A stretch of DNA of 64,000 bases, taken from the NCBI GenBank assembly GCA_023228645.1, contig JALOAT010000003.1:1-64000 (forward strand), written 5' to 3'. This document shows, piece after piece, positions 19,251-27,381 of this stretch. Numbering within the stretch: the first letter of the stretch is position 1; every line of letters starts with the position of its first letter. Both the position numbers and the translations under genes were made by a program. Below the pieces are notes generated by a model that was not told the DNA's origin, did no database searches, and saw nothing but the letters and a program-made list of their open reading frames with translations. Source of the stretch: Gammaproteobacteria bacterium. Its GTDB lineage: Bacteria; Pseudomonadota; Gammaproteobacteria; Thiohalomonadales; Thiohalomonadaceae.

Positions 19251-20708
19251 ATGGCTGGTATAGGCGTTTTCAAAAATATTGCTGGGAATCTTCTAGGTGA
19301 CGTAGCTGATACGTTGCTTTCTGAGGTCGCTGGCCGTTCAAGTGGGTTGATTTATAGATCAGCCCCGACTGCGAGCAGGTTACTAGGTGTAGGAAGTGAA
19401 AATTATGCATTTCACACCGCATCAGCACCGCGCCCAGGGTTCCTGTATATGGTCAAATTTGTGACCCCATTAAATGCCTCATCAACACGTACTGGATTTG
19501 ATGCAGCATCTCAACTAAGTTCGAAAACTGGATTTAACTTCCAAGCGAAAAGTGTTGAAAGACCAAATACTTCAATCCAAACTGAAGTCGTTAATCAATA
19601 TAATAAAAAGCGTGTCATTTACACTGGTAGGACACATAATCCTATTAGTATAACATTTTATGACGATATTGCTGGCAAGCTATTGAAATTTTGGCAAAGC
19701 TACTTTGCTCACTATTTTCAAGATGGTGTTATATCAAATGATAGCTACGTATTTTGGGATTTAATGGCTAGTGCGATTAATGATCCAGGTACTGGTGGTT
19801 TTGGTATGAGGACAATACCTGGTACTGATGAAAAATATTATTTTGAAAAAATAATAATTTACCAGTTTTTTGGAGGTTATTATACTACTATCACCTTATT
19901 CAATCCAGTGATTAGTACCTTCCAATATTCTAATCCATTAACTTATGCTGGATCAAGTGACCAATTGACTGAAGTTACTATAACATTTGAATATGAAAAT
20001 GTCGCTTATAATATGGATCCTGTTAAGATTAGCACCAGTGAAGCAACTGATTTCGGGTTTCAATTTGATTATAATAATCCACCACTTGGTATTTCTACCC
20101 AACGGGTTGCTGGATATTTGGATGCCTTTTTGCAGAAAAATGGAATTTCTGATTCAATCTCAAGCGTAATAAGTGATACATTGGGGCTTGGTAATACTAC
20201 TACTGGTAAAATTGCAGACTCAGTTCTTCGTTCAGTTATAACAAGTGTCACGACTAATAACACTAGTAAAAGTACCAAAAGCGGAATCTTAAACGTCGGT
20301 ATTAATGCATTCAGTGATCTTATTAACAATAATGTTGTTTTCAGCACGAATAAAAATCAATCCACAACTGGTGCTTTTCCATTAGATTCTCAATATTCTG
20401 ATAATGGTCGTAGTTTGTATTCAGGACAGATGGGAAATGTGGCCTCTAAAGTTATGGGCACCGGATTATATTCGCAGTTGTCGACAAAATCATCAGATAT
20501 AGATGCAAATAGTTTTAGATCCAACAGTATGATTATTACTAAACCTAATGGCGAAATCCAATTCACTCAAAAGGGTCTGGCTGGGGTCAACGCACTAGTC
20601 AGTCAATCGACCGTATTCGGCGTAGCTGAGAAGACTGTTTCAAACTTGTCACCAACTGTTGGTACGGCTGTTAAAGCAGCTAAAGTATTAAAGGGACTTT
20701 TTGGATAA
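19251..20708 (+). CDS. 54: Baseplate tail-tube initiator-like protein, T4 gp54/gp48 type
   Basis: This 485-residue protein contains a tail-tube-like fold between about residues 60 and 260, with strands GFLYMVKFVTP, FNFQAKSVERPNTSIQTEVV, then ITFYDDIAGKLLKFWQSYF, a long insertion, and FEKIIIYQFFGGYYTTITLFNPVI followed by QLTEVTITFEYENVAYNMDP. That order is the gp19-family core as used by T4 gp48 and gp54, which sit on the central baseplate hub and start tube assembly. T4 gp54 is about 320 residues; the extra 200 residues here are a low-complexity Ser/Asn/Thr-rich C-terminal region. The location directly after the tail tube gene supports this. Whether it matches gp48 or gp54 cannot be decided by eye. 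Confidence 0.65.
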   Translation: MAGIGVFKNIAGNLLGDVADTLLSEVAGRSSGLIYRSAPTASRLLGVGSENYAFHTASAPRPGFLYMVKFVTPLNASSTRTGFDAASQLSSKTGFNFQAKSVERPNTSIQTEVVNQYNKKRVIYTGRTHNPISITFYDDIAGKLLKFWQSYFAHYFQDGVISNDSYVFWDLMASAINDPGTGGFGMRTIPGTDEKYYFEKIIIYQFFGGYYTTITLFNPVISTFQYSNPLTYAGSSDQLTEVTITFEYENVAYNMDPVKISTSEATDFGFQFDYNNPPLGISTQRVAGYLDAFLQKNGISDSISSVISDTLGLGNTTTGKIADSVLRSVITSVTTNNTSKSTKSGILNVGINAFSDLINNNVVFSTNKNQSTTGAFPLDSQYSDNGRSLYSGQMGNVASKVMGTGLYSQLSTKSSDIDANSFRSNSMIITKPNGEIQFTQKGLAGVNALVSQSTVFGVAEKTVSNLSPTVGTAVKAAKVLKGLFG

Positions 20709-20730
20709 TTCATTAAATTTTATTCCCAGT

Positions 20731-20738
20731 AATAAATA
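20731..20738 (+). promoter_or_regulatory. T4-type late promoter box overlapping the HNH gene start
   Basis: AATAAATA ends only four bases before the ATG at 20743, so a late transcript from it would begin at or after that ATG and could translate only the following gp4-like gene. Confidence 0.45.
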
Positions 20739-20742
20739 ATTG

Positions 20743-21612
20743 ATGAAATGTCACATTTGCGATAACCAATTTGATTCCGCGCGTAAATTATCTAAGCACT
20801 TTCGCGATCAACATAATATTAGCTCGCAAGATTATTATAACAAATATGTCAAAGCTGATGGTGAAGAAAAATGCAAATTTTGTGGCGATCCTAATAAATT
20901 TATAAACGTCAACAAAGGATATGCTTCATCCTGCATTAAATGTCGATCTTTAAAAACTAAAGAATGGCGAGCCGAAAATGCACAAGATGAGGAAAAGCAT
21001 AATTCATTTGTTAAGAAAGTTCGAGCGAACCAAACACGCATTTGGGCCGATCGAAAAGAAGCCGGCGATGATGCGTCTATAAGATCACAGATTGGTGAAA
21101 CTATCAAAGCTAATAATTCGTTATTGACTAAGGAAGAAATGGCAGCGAGATATGGATGGCTTAATAAACTTTCTGATGAAGAAAAAGATCAATGGAAAGC
21201 TGATGTAATGTTTAAAACTGGCGCCCATAAGTGGTGGAAGACTGCTAGTGAAGAAGAAAAACAGATAGTATATTTGAAGCGTATTGCTACAAAATTGGGG
21301 AAAATTGAACAAATACAATTTGAGTGGCAAGAATATCAGACATATGAAGAATATCGCGCCGCCGTTGATTACATCACTGCGATGAGCTATTTTAACAACA
21401 AAGATGAAATTGATCCAACCGGTCTTCGAGGTCAGGAATTTCATTTAGATCACATTTTCAGCGTGCGCGCCGGATATGCGATGCAAATTGAACCTGAAAT
21501 AATTGGGTCAAAATATAATCTTAGAATGTTGGCCAAATCTGATAATTTATCCAAACATTGCCGCTGTGATATTGAAATTGAAACGTTGAAGGAGCAATTT
21601 TATGGCTCGTAA
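20743..21612 (+). CDS. HNH-type homing endonuclease with N-terminal zinc fingers
   Basis: The ATG at 20743 is preceded in frame by a TTG; the ATG is used here, giving 289 residues. A C2H2 finger (C3, C6, H19, H24) opens the protein, followed by a second C-x2-C ... C-x2-C ribbon (about 42-63). A basic, helical middle with KTGAHKWWKTASEEEK follows. The C-terminal end carries an HNH-like core HLDHIFSVRAGY with a later N-x-R and NLSKHC. Free-standing endonucleases of this design are mobile genes in T4-like phages and often sit next to conserved genes. It separates the baseplate gene from the gp4 gene and overlaps the latter by 11 bases. No strong ribosome site precedes it. Confidence 0.7.
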   Translation: MKCHICDNQFDSARKLSKHFRDQHNISSQDYYNKYVKADGEEKCKFCGDPNKFINVNKGYASSCIKCRSLKTKEWRAENAQDEEKHNSFVKKVRANQTRIWADRKEAGDDASIRSQIGETIKANNSLLTKEEMAARYGWLNKLSDEEKDQWKADVMFKTGAHKWWKTASEEEKQIVYLKRIATKLGKIEQIQFEWQEYQTYEEYRAAVDYITAMSYFNNKDEIDPTGLRGQEFHLDHIFSVRAGYAMQIEPEIIGSKYNLRMLAKSDNLSKHCRCDIEIETLKEQFYGS

Positions 21613-22054
21613 CTATTATAAAGGTGTTTACGAAGTTCAGAATCCGCAAAAATATATTGGAAACAAAAATCCAATAGCGCGCAGTTCCTGGGAATATAAC
21701 TTTATGCACTATTTAGATTTTCATCCAGACGTAATTGCTTGGGCGTCTGAGCCGATTAGAATTCCATATTATAATCATTTCAAAAGAAAAACAACAGTTT
21801 ACGTTCCGGATTTTTTAGTTAGATATCAGGATAAAAACGGCGGATTAAAAACTGAATTGATAGAAATCAAGCCTATGAGTCAAACATTGCAAGAAAAGGC
21901 TAAAGGAATTCAAAATAAATTACAAGTTGCATTAAATAGAATGAAATGGGCCGCTGCCCAACAGTGGTGTCAAAAGCACGGTTGTAAATTTGTCATCTTA
22001 ACTGAAGATCAATTATATAAGGCAACTGGTACATATAAGCCAAGGAAGCGATAA
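21602..22054 (+). CDS. 4: Head completion nuclease-like protein, T4 gp4 family
   Basis: At 150 residues it has the length of T4 gp4 and the same architecture. The N-terminal YKGVYEVQNPQKYIG is followed by SSWEYNFMHYLDFHPDVIAW, and then VPDFLVRY and LIEIKP. The last two supply a PD-(D/E)xK nuclease signature with E31, D70, E88 and K90 as likely active-site residues. In T4, gp4 (also called gp50/gp65 in older maps) is needed to finish filled heads before tail joining. The ribosome site AAGGAG lies inside the upstream HNH gene, which suggests the endonuclease gene was inserted close to the start without breaking it. The stop shares one base with the next start. Confidence 0.85.
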   Translation: MARNYYKGVYEVQNPQKYIGNKNPIARSSWEYNFMHYLDFHPDVIAWASEPIRIPYYNHFKRKTTVYVPDFLVRYQDKNGGLKTELIEIKPMSQTLQEKAKGIQNKLQVALNRMKWAAAQQWCQKHGCKFVILTEDQLYKATGTYKPRKR

Positions 22055-22611
22055 TGAGTAATAGTATTAGCACAAGTCTTAATATGAGAACCTTAAAAGA
22101 AGCTATGGCTGATCAAGAAACTCACGAAAATTTAACTCAATCTGATATTGAAGTTTCTGAAAATAGTGAAATTGATTTAACTGACTATAGTGAAAACACT
22201 CAATCATCGCCTATGGATAAAGCTTATAAAGATTTGACTGAGCTTGACCAAGTCGTTTTTGAGCATACTAAAACTTCGGACAGTGTCGCTGACCAGGCTA
22301 AAGATGCATTTGATACAATTTTTGCAGTAGCGCAATCAGTACCTCCTGAAAAGTCTGCTCGTTTATTTGAAGTTGCTGCCCAATATTTGGATATAATTAA
22401 TAAATCATCAGATTCAAAGGTTAGTGCCAAATATGATAGAGCTAAATTAAGTGTTGCATTGACTCGTGCCCAAATACAAGCCGGCCTGGTTGAAAATGCA
22501 GTTAATGAAGGAATTAAAGCTCATCGTAACGATATACTTAAAGCTATTATGGGCGGTGACACTCAGGATGCTGACTTTGAGGAAAAAACTGACCCAGAAG
22601 ATGATAAATAA
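22054..22611 (+). CDS. 16: Probable terminase small subunit, gp16-like
   Basis: The 185-residue product has an acidic N-terminal third and an acidic C-terminal tail around a helical centre. The centre (about residues 75-165) reads as two long helices with DTIFAVAQSVPPEKSARLFEVAAQYL and a following KYDRAKLSV segment. This resembles the central oligomerisation region of T4-type small terminases (helix, A-x-x-x-x-P-R-x-x-E-V motif, helix). Small terminase forms a ring that binds DNA ends and stimulates the gp17 motor. The length is close to T4 gp16 (164). The large subunit lies 2.4 kb downstream instead of adjacent, so the call rests on pattern and neighbourhood only. Confidence 0.55.
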   Translation: MSNSISTSLNMRTLKEAMADQETHENLTQSDIEVSENSEIDLTDYSENTQSSPMDKAYKDLTELDQVVFEHTKTSDSVADQAKDAFDTIFAVAQSVPPEKSARLFEVAAQYLDIINKSSDSKVSAKYDRAKLSVALTRAQIQAGLVENAVNEGIKAHRNDILKAIMGGDTQDADFEEKTDPEDDK

Positions 22612-22634
22612 TCAAAAGAACCCGGGGAATTACA

Positions 22635-23351
22635 ATGAACAAGTTTTATGACTATTTGGAACGTAATCAACCAGAATATTGTTTCAGGATTAAATGCTTG
22701 GACGATATTACTGGAATTCAAGATGAATTAGAGCAGTTTCTAAATCGTTACAAATTGAAAGATATTGGTAAAATTAAAAAAACAATTTTCCATAAGCGAT
22801 CTCTTGATTTTCCACAACACGAAAATGTTGAAATATTTTTTGTGGATATTGTTACTTCGTTGCCAGTTGCTCCAAATGTCCTAGCTAAACAGCTCAGTGA
22901 AAAATTTTATATCGATGGTAAAAGAATAGTAGTTCGCAACCCAAATGAACCTGTTGAAGGTTATATTGAGGCCCAAGAAAAGGCATTTGAGGATGAGGAA
23001 AATGGTGTTGAGCACGATCCTTTGTTGACTACTGAATCATCTTATCCAGATTCTCCAGAACCGATGACTTTGTATGGTGACAAATATAATGAAACATATT
23101 TGGAAACCATTAACAAAATGCGCTCAAAGCAAAAAGAAGAACATATTGAAATCGTAGAAAATCCTTTAAGTTACAAAGAAACACGGGATTTTAAAAATTC
23201 TAACGACTTTAATGCTAAAATCAACGATGGACCAAAAGTTAAAAAACTTAAGGCTAAATTGCATATGGTTCCATTTAAAGTTAAGGAAGCTGACTTGAAG
23301 AAAGCCAAGCTCAATAGCAAGTATAGCAAGTCAGAAACTCCAAAAGGATAA
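22635..23351 (+). CDS. Conserved phage protein of unknown function
   Basis: This 238-residue protein has a compact N-terminal domain (about 1-105) with FRIKCLDDITGIQDELEQFL, a KTIFHKRSLDFP strand and VEIFFVDIVTSLPVAPNVLA, giving an alternating helix-strand pattern. The C-terminal half is charged and probably disordered, ending in a lysine-rich tail (KVKKLKAKL, then KEADLKKAKLNSKYSK). I have the impression of similar short proteins next to head genes in T4-like marine phages but cannot name a function. A CCCGGGG stretch near the ribosome site precedes the ATG. Head assembly is a guess from position between terminase genes. Confidence 0.45.
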   Translation: MNKFYDYLERNQPEYCFRIKCLDDITGIQDELEQFLNRYKLKDIGKIKKTIFHKRSLDFPQHENVEIFFVDIVTSLPVAPNVLAKQLSEKFYIDGKRIVVRNPNEPVEGYIEAQEKAFEDEENGVEHDPLLTTESSYPDSPEPMTLYGDKYNETYLETINKMRSKQKEEHIEIVENPLSYKETRDFKNSNDFNAKINDGPKVKKLKAKLHMVPFKVKEADLKKAKLNSKYSKSETPKG

Positions 23352-23363
23352 GGAACTCCATCA

Positions 23364-23990
23364 ATGAATGATTATCAAGATTTAATTAAAAAATTAGCAC
23401 AAATTAATGAAGGTGCCTCTATCGTTTCACTTGACGTAAGTGTCGCCTCAAATGACGATCAACAATTGAAGTCAGTTATGGTCGGGTTAACACTTAGTTC
23501 TGGATCAACAGCGTCAATGACCATTCAAGCACCGTGTTTTGAAACTTTGCTGGACTCGTTGGAAACTTTATTCTCAGTACAGGGTCAAATTGTCGAGCAG
23601 GCAATAGAGCAAGTTAATGTTATGGCATCAACTGGCGATGCTGAACCAGAAATGGACGATATGGCAATGGCTCCAACAGAAATGGAACCAATGGGCGATG
23701 ACGAATATAGTTTCTCAATTGGTGACGGTGAAGAAGGTGTGGGTGACGAAATGGAACCAACCGATATGGAGCCTGGAATGGAAGACGACCAATTAGCTGA
23801 CGACGATGTAGTGATTGATCCAGATTCTATGGAACCAGAAGCTGGCGAAGATGTTGATACTGATGAAGCTCGTTATAGTCATCAATACTCATTCCGCAAC
23901 AAAGGAACTGGTTTGTTTCAAAGCTTGACTGGTCAACAGCGAATTAGTAAAGGTGCGCTAAAGGCCGCAAAAAGACGTTTAGGAAAGTAA
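23364..23990 (+). CDS. Acidic head-region protein with possible prohead-protease site
   Basis: The 208-residue product is strongly acidic between residues 90 and 175 (runs of Asp/Glu with repeated M-E-P and D-M-E-P steps) and basic at the very C-terminus (ALKAAKRRLGK). Near the N-terminus the sequence LAQINEGAS fits the T4 gp21 protease consensus [LI]-x-E followed by A or G. This would release a short leader, as for T4 internal proteins and core proteins. The combination of acidic body and a cleavage-like leader suggests a scaffold/core or internal head protein, but this is inference. It lies 12 bases behind the preceding gene and overlaps a convergent minus-strand gene by 12 bases. Confidence 0.45.
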   Translation: MNDYQDLIKKLAQINEGASIVSLDVSVASNDDQQLKSVMVGLTLSSGSTASMTIQAPCFETLLDSLETLFSVQGQIVEQAIEQVNVMASTGDAEPEMDDMAMAPTEMEPMGDDEYSFSIGDGEEGVGDEMEPTDMEPGMEDDQLADDDVVIDPDSMEPEAGEDVDTDEARYSHQYSFRNKGTGLFQSLTGQQRISKGALKAAKRRLGK

Positions 23991-24386
23991 TACTAATGAA
24001 GTTACAATAGTTTCCGCATCTGGACCTGACAATTCAACAATTGGAAGAGATGAAAATCTATTATTGAATTGATGACAAATTGCAAAACCGACAAGGCGAC
24101 TTTGGAACTCAAAGTCGCCTTTCGTGTATTCAGGATAGTCTTCAGCATTTAAATCTGAATATTTTGCTACCATTAGTTCAATGTGAAGTTTTAAATCATC
24201 TTCGGTTTCAATAATTGAAAATATTGCCTTGGATGTTGAATTGAATATACAGTTAAAGGAAAAGTCTTCCTGACGCATTTCATCCAATTCTAATGACCAT
24301 AATTTAATTGATGGATAATTAGTATCTGAGAACCCATCATAGACAGTCATAATAGATATAAAATGTTCAAATTTATCGTTTGTCAT
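23979..24386 (-). CDS. Unknown protein, minus-strand pair member 2
   Basis: This 135-residue protein is read against the surrounding late genes. Its start (24386) overlaps the stop of the next minus-strand gene in an ATGA arrangement, so the two are translated together. Its C-terminal end contains a GPDAET motif preceded by a valine-rich strand (LPIVELSGPDAET) that is repeated in its partner (LIKVKGPDAET), so they look like diverged copies. No catalytic or membrane motif is visible. The 3' end overlaps the 23364 gene by 12 bases in tail-to-tail orientation. Function unknown. Confidence 0.5.
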   Translation of the reverse strand: MTNDKFEHFISIMTVYDGFSDTNYPSIKLWSLELDEMRQEDFSFNCIFNSTSKAIFSIIETEDDLKLHIELMVAKYSDLNAEDYPEYTKGDFEFQSRLVGFAICHQFNNRFSSLPIVELSGPDAETIVTSLVLLS

Positions 24387-24889
24387 AATATAAGTTTCCG
24401 AACGTTTCTAAACGTTTCAGCATCAGGTCCTTTGACTTTAATTAAACTATTGCATTGACAAAACAACGTCCCTGCAGAAACGACCGCACCTACTTCAACT
24501 CCAAAGAATTCAGGATATAAATCTACTAGCCCGTAGAGGCTAATTTCCTTCATTAGTAAAAGTCCAAATCCTTCATTTTTTGCTTGTTCGTTATAGATAA
24601 AGTCGCGAATGGGGGTTATCCTAGTTAAATCAGATACATTGTGTATGTCTTCTATAGTTCGATTTCGCTCTAAATTCATTGAATCGATGTCGATTGGATC
24701 GCGCTTTTTGGTCCAAATTTCACCATATATAGAAATTACCATATTAAAATATTCTGCTTGGGTGTGTGATATGGTTTTAGATAACGATGATAGATACTCG
24801 TCGACTAAATCAAATCGATCATATGACGTCAAAATTCGGCTTTCGCCATATCGGTCAGATCCGTAAGAATATCGTTCAGTATAATTCAT
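24383..24889 (-). CDS. Unknown protein, minus-strand pair member 1
   Basis: The frame is open from a TTG at 24925, but the first ATG is at 24889, giving 168 residues; neither start has a clear ribosome site. The N-terminus is rich in Tyr, Ser, Arg and Asp (YTERYSYGSDRYGESR). The middle is helical, with the segment SKTISHTQAEYFNMVISIYGEIW. The C-terminus carries a GPDAET motif shared with the downstream partner at 23979. It is divergent from the terminase gene at 24989. Together the pair forms a small antisense island between the terminase subunits. No function is recognised. Confidence 0.45.
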   Translation of the reverse strand: MNYTERYSYGSDRYGESRILTSYDRFDLVDEYLSSLSKTISHTQAEYFNMVISIYGEIWTKKRDPIDIDSMNLERNRTIEDIHNVSDLTRITPIRDFIYNEQAKNEGFGLLLMKEISLYGLVDLYPEFFGVEVGAVVSAGTLFCQCNSLIKVKGPDAETFRNVRKLIL

Positions 24890-24950
24890 AAAATCAAGAT
24901 TACTGCAATAGCTATTTAATGTCAAATGGATCTTTTGTTGAAAACAACCA

Positions 24951-24958
24951 CATAAATA
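24951..24958 (+). promoter_or_regulatory. T4-type late promoter box
   Basis: CATAAATA, 30 bases upstream of the terminase ATG (24989); a GCTGAGAGG ribosome site follows. It lies in the gap between the divergent minus-strand pair and the terminase gene. Confidence 0.6.
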
Positions 24959-24988
24959 TAGACGAAGAATGCTGAGAGGTATTATAAT

Positions 24989-26551
24989 ATGTCCAATGCG
25001 GCATCAGGCGTTTCAAGTAAGAAAGCCCATAAAGAAGAAGTTTTTACACAGTATCAAATCAACGAGATCAGACGCTGCCATTCTGATCCGGCATATTTTA
25101 TTGAGAATTATGTAAAGATTCAGCATCCAGTTAAGGGTGATATTTTATTCCAACTTAGACCATATCAACGAAGAATGGTCAAAGTTTTCCACGAAAATCA
25201 ATTTTCCATACATCTTTTGCCTCGACAGGTCGGTAAGACTACCATTGCTGGTGCATATCTGCTTTGGTATGCGATGTTTAATATGGATAAAACAATATTA
25301 ATTGCTGCCCACCAATTTTCTGGTGCAAGTGAAATTATGCATAGAATATATCACGCATATCAGGCGATGCCAGATTTTATTCGTTGCGGAGCAATTACAG
25401 AAAATAAGCAAAGTTTAACCTTTGACAACGGGTCACGTATTATTGCTACTGCCACTACTGAAAAGACTGGCCGTGGTCTTGCTATTTCATTAGTTTATTT
25501 GGACGAATTTGCATTCGTTGAGCGTCGAATTGCTGAAGAATTTTGGACTGCTCTCGCTCCGACGTTGTCAACTGGTGGTAGCTGTATCATTACTTCAACT
25601 CCAAACAACGCTGACGATTTGTTCGCCAATACTTGGCGCGGAGCGTGTGATAATGGAATCGGATCTCGCGGGTCTAATGGGTTTGCTTCCTTTACTGTGG
25701 AATGGGATGAAGCGCCAGATCGAGATGACGAATTTGAAGCGAAAATGAGAGCACAGCTTGGTGACGCTAGATTTAGACGCGAATTTAAGTGTGAATTTAT
25801 TTCAGAATCTGATACGTTAATTGACCAAATTGTTTTGGAAAATATGAAAGGGATGGATCCAGTTTTGACTACTGGATCTATACGATGGTTTAAAGAGCCA
25901 GAAATAGGAAAGTCATTCCTGGTATCGCTCGATCCATCAATTGGCATTGGTGGCGGCGACAATGCCGCAATTACTGTTTGGCAATTGCCAGAATTTGAAC
26001 AAGTTGCTGAATGGTCAGATGACAAATCAGTTGACAGAGTTCAGGTCAGAGTGTTACAACAAATATTGGATGAAATTTATTATATTTTGAAAGATGCTGG
26101 TCAGAACAGTGATCCGGAAATTTTCTATACAGTAGAAGCCAATAACAATGGTGAAGCAATTAGTAGAATTATTGAGGATACTGGTGAAGAAAATTTCAAG
26201 GGCACATTCATATCTGAACCAAAACGAAAATATCGAGGATTTAAAACTACTGGCAAAACTAAGAGAAACGGTTGTTCAAAAATGAAAAGAATGATCGAAG
26301 CTGGTAAAATAAAAATTCATAGTAAAAAATTAATCTATGAATTAAAAAACTTCGTCGCAAAAGGATCAAGTTTTGAAGCTGAAGTTGGGTGTAAAGACGA
26401 CTTGGTTATGAGCCTATTCAATGCTATCAGAATGTTAGACGAAGTCAAATATTATGATGACGAAGTGTATGATCGTCTTAGTGACTCAATCGATGGATAC
26501 GATGATGAAGACTACGACAATGACGATCAGCCAATGCCGTTCATCCTTTGA
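24989..26551 (+). CDS. 17: Terminase large subunit, T4 gp17 family
   Basis: The 520-residue motor protein packages DNA into the prohead and cuts it with a C-terminal nuclease. An adenine-binding LRPYQRR motif lies near 56-62. The Walker A-like P-loop is PRQVGKTT, with K83. Walker B is LVYLDEF, with D172 and catalytic E173. The coupling motif TSTP is at 202-205. The nuclease domain starts after FKCEFISES and holds SLDPSIGIGGG (D315), an EANNNGEAI segment, and the C-terminal DDLVMSLF acidic motif, consistent with an RNase H-like metal site. T4 gp17 is 610 residues, so this is a slightly compact version without the long C-terminal tail. The following gene is a shortened copy of its ATPase half. 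Confidence 0.92.
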   Translation: MSNAASGVSSKKAHKEEVFTQYQINEIRRCHSDPAYFIENYVKIQHPVKGDILFQLRPYQRRMVKVFHENQFSIHLLPRQVGKTTIAGAYLLWYAMFNMDKTILIAAHQFSGASEIMHRIYHAYQAMPDFIRCGAITENKQSLTFDNGSRIIATATTEKTGRGLAISLVYLDEFAFVERRIAEEFWTALAPTLSTGGSCIITSTPNNADDLFANTWRGACDNGIGSRGSNGFASFTVEWDEAPDRDDEFEAKMRAQLGDARFRREFKCEFISESDTLIDQIVLENMKGMDPVLTTGSIRWFKEPEIGKSFLVSLDPSIGIGGGDNAAITVWQLPEFEQVAEWSDDKSVDRVQVRVLQQILDEIYYILKDAGQNSDPEIFYTVEANNNGEAISRIIEDTGEENFKGTFISEPKRKYRGFKTTGKTKRNGCSKMKRMIEAGKIKIHSKKLIYELKNFVAKGSSFEAEVGCKDDLVMSLFNAIRMLDEVKYYDDEVYDRLSDSIDGYDDEDYDNDDQPMPFIL

Positions 26552-26560
26552 GGATTACTT

Positions 26561-27325
26561 ATGAATATTATTACTAGATACGAAGCAATTGAAACGATAC
26601 AATGTTACGACAGTATCACATATTTTATTGAAAATTATTTTAAGATTCAACATCCAGTTAAAGGATCAATGTATTTCAATCTTTATGATTATCAAAAAAA
26701 TATAATCAACATATATGAAAATAGCAAAATGTGCATTGGGATGACAGCCCGACAGATGGGAAATACCTCAATAGCAACTGCATATATGTTATGGAATTTG
26801 ATCTTTAAATTGGATTTTCAAATAGCTATAATAGGTAACAATATCGCTTACGGTCAAGAAATTTTGAACCGTCTACTATTTGCATTTGATCAACTCCCTA
26901 CATTTTTAAAACCAAAAATTGATCTTAGAAACAAGCGTGAACTTCGTTTTGAAAATGGATCCGGGTTAATCGTATTGACTACTAATTCGCCACATAGTGC
27001 TCGTGGCCGGTCACTGAATTTAATATATTTTGATGATTTTGCATTTGCTGACCAAAATAATGCCACAGAGCTGTGGCAAAGTATTATTCCGTGTGCATCT
27101 ATTGGATCACAGATAATTGTTACATCTACTCCTAGCAATAAAAATACTTTATTTTATAAACTCTGGCAAGGTGCAGTATCTGGTAACAATGGATTTCATC
27201 CATTTATTATTAGATGGAATGATCACCCAGACCGTGATGAAAGTTTTAAGCAAAATGCCTTGAAATCATTAGGACCTGATCGGTTTGCCCAAGAATATGA
27301 ATGTCAATTCATTGACCAAATCTAA
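26561..27325 (+). CDS. Truncated terminase-like ATPase with altered Walker motifs
   Basis: This 254-residue protein follows terminase by nine bases, with a GAGGA ribosome site. It aligns with residues about 25-274 of the terminase: YFIENYFKIQHPVKG, YDYQ, RQMGNTS, GRSLNLIYFDDFAF, TSTPSNKN, RFAQEYECQFI. It ends exactly at the ATPase/nuclease border. The P-loop lysine is replaced by Asn (N68, codon AAT) and the Walker B pair D-E is D-D (D158, D159). The arginine of the P-loop, the coupling motif and the adenine motif are kept. With no frameshift and a conserved fold, it is more likely a retained non-hydrolysing partner or regulator than debris. It could modulate motor assembly or bind nucleotide only; this is inference. 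Confidence 0.8.
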   Translation: MNIITRYEAIETIQCYDSITYFIENYFKIQHPVKGSMYFNLYDYQKNIINIYENSKMCIGMTARQMGNTSIATAYMLWNLIFKLDFQIAIIGNNIAYGQEILNRLLFAFDQLPTFLKPKIDLRNKRELRFENGSGLIVLTTNSPHSARGRSLNLIYFDDFAFADQNNATELWQSIIPCASIGSQIIVTSTPSNKNTLFYKLWQGAVSGNNGFHPFIIRWNDHPDRDESFKQNALKSLGPDRFAQEYECQFIDQI

Positions 27326-27347
27326 TTTTCATATTCTTTTAAAACCA

Positions 27348-27355
27348 AATAAATA
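27348..27355 (+). promoter_or_regulatory. T4-type late promoter box
   Basis: AATAAATA, 26 bases upstream of the ATG at 27382, followed by an AAGGGA ribosome site. Confidence 0.55.
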
Positions 27356-27381
27356 CACATAGAATTATAAGGGATAGCTCT

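Noticed and set aside
20069..20347. Long minus-strand open frames inside fibre and baseplate genes
   Set aside because: They lie wholly inside well-supported plus-strand genes, have no ribosome sites and show low-complexity, codon-mirror composition.
24890..24925. TTG start at 24925 for the first minus-strand gene
   Set aside because: No ribosome site supports it; the first ATG (24889) was used, though the choice is uncertain.
26561..27325. Second terminase-like gene as a frameshifted or exon-like piece of gp17
   Set aside because: gp17 at 24989 is complete with its own nuclease domain, and the second gene repeats the ATPase half with different sequence, so it is a duplicate rather than a fragment of the same gene.
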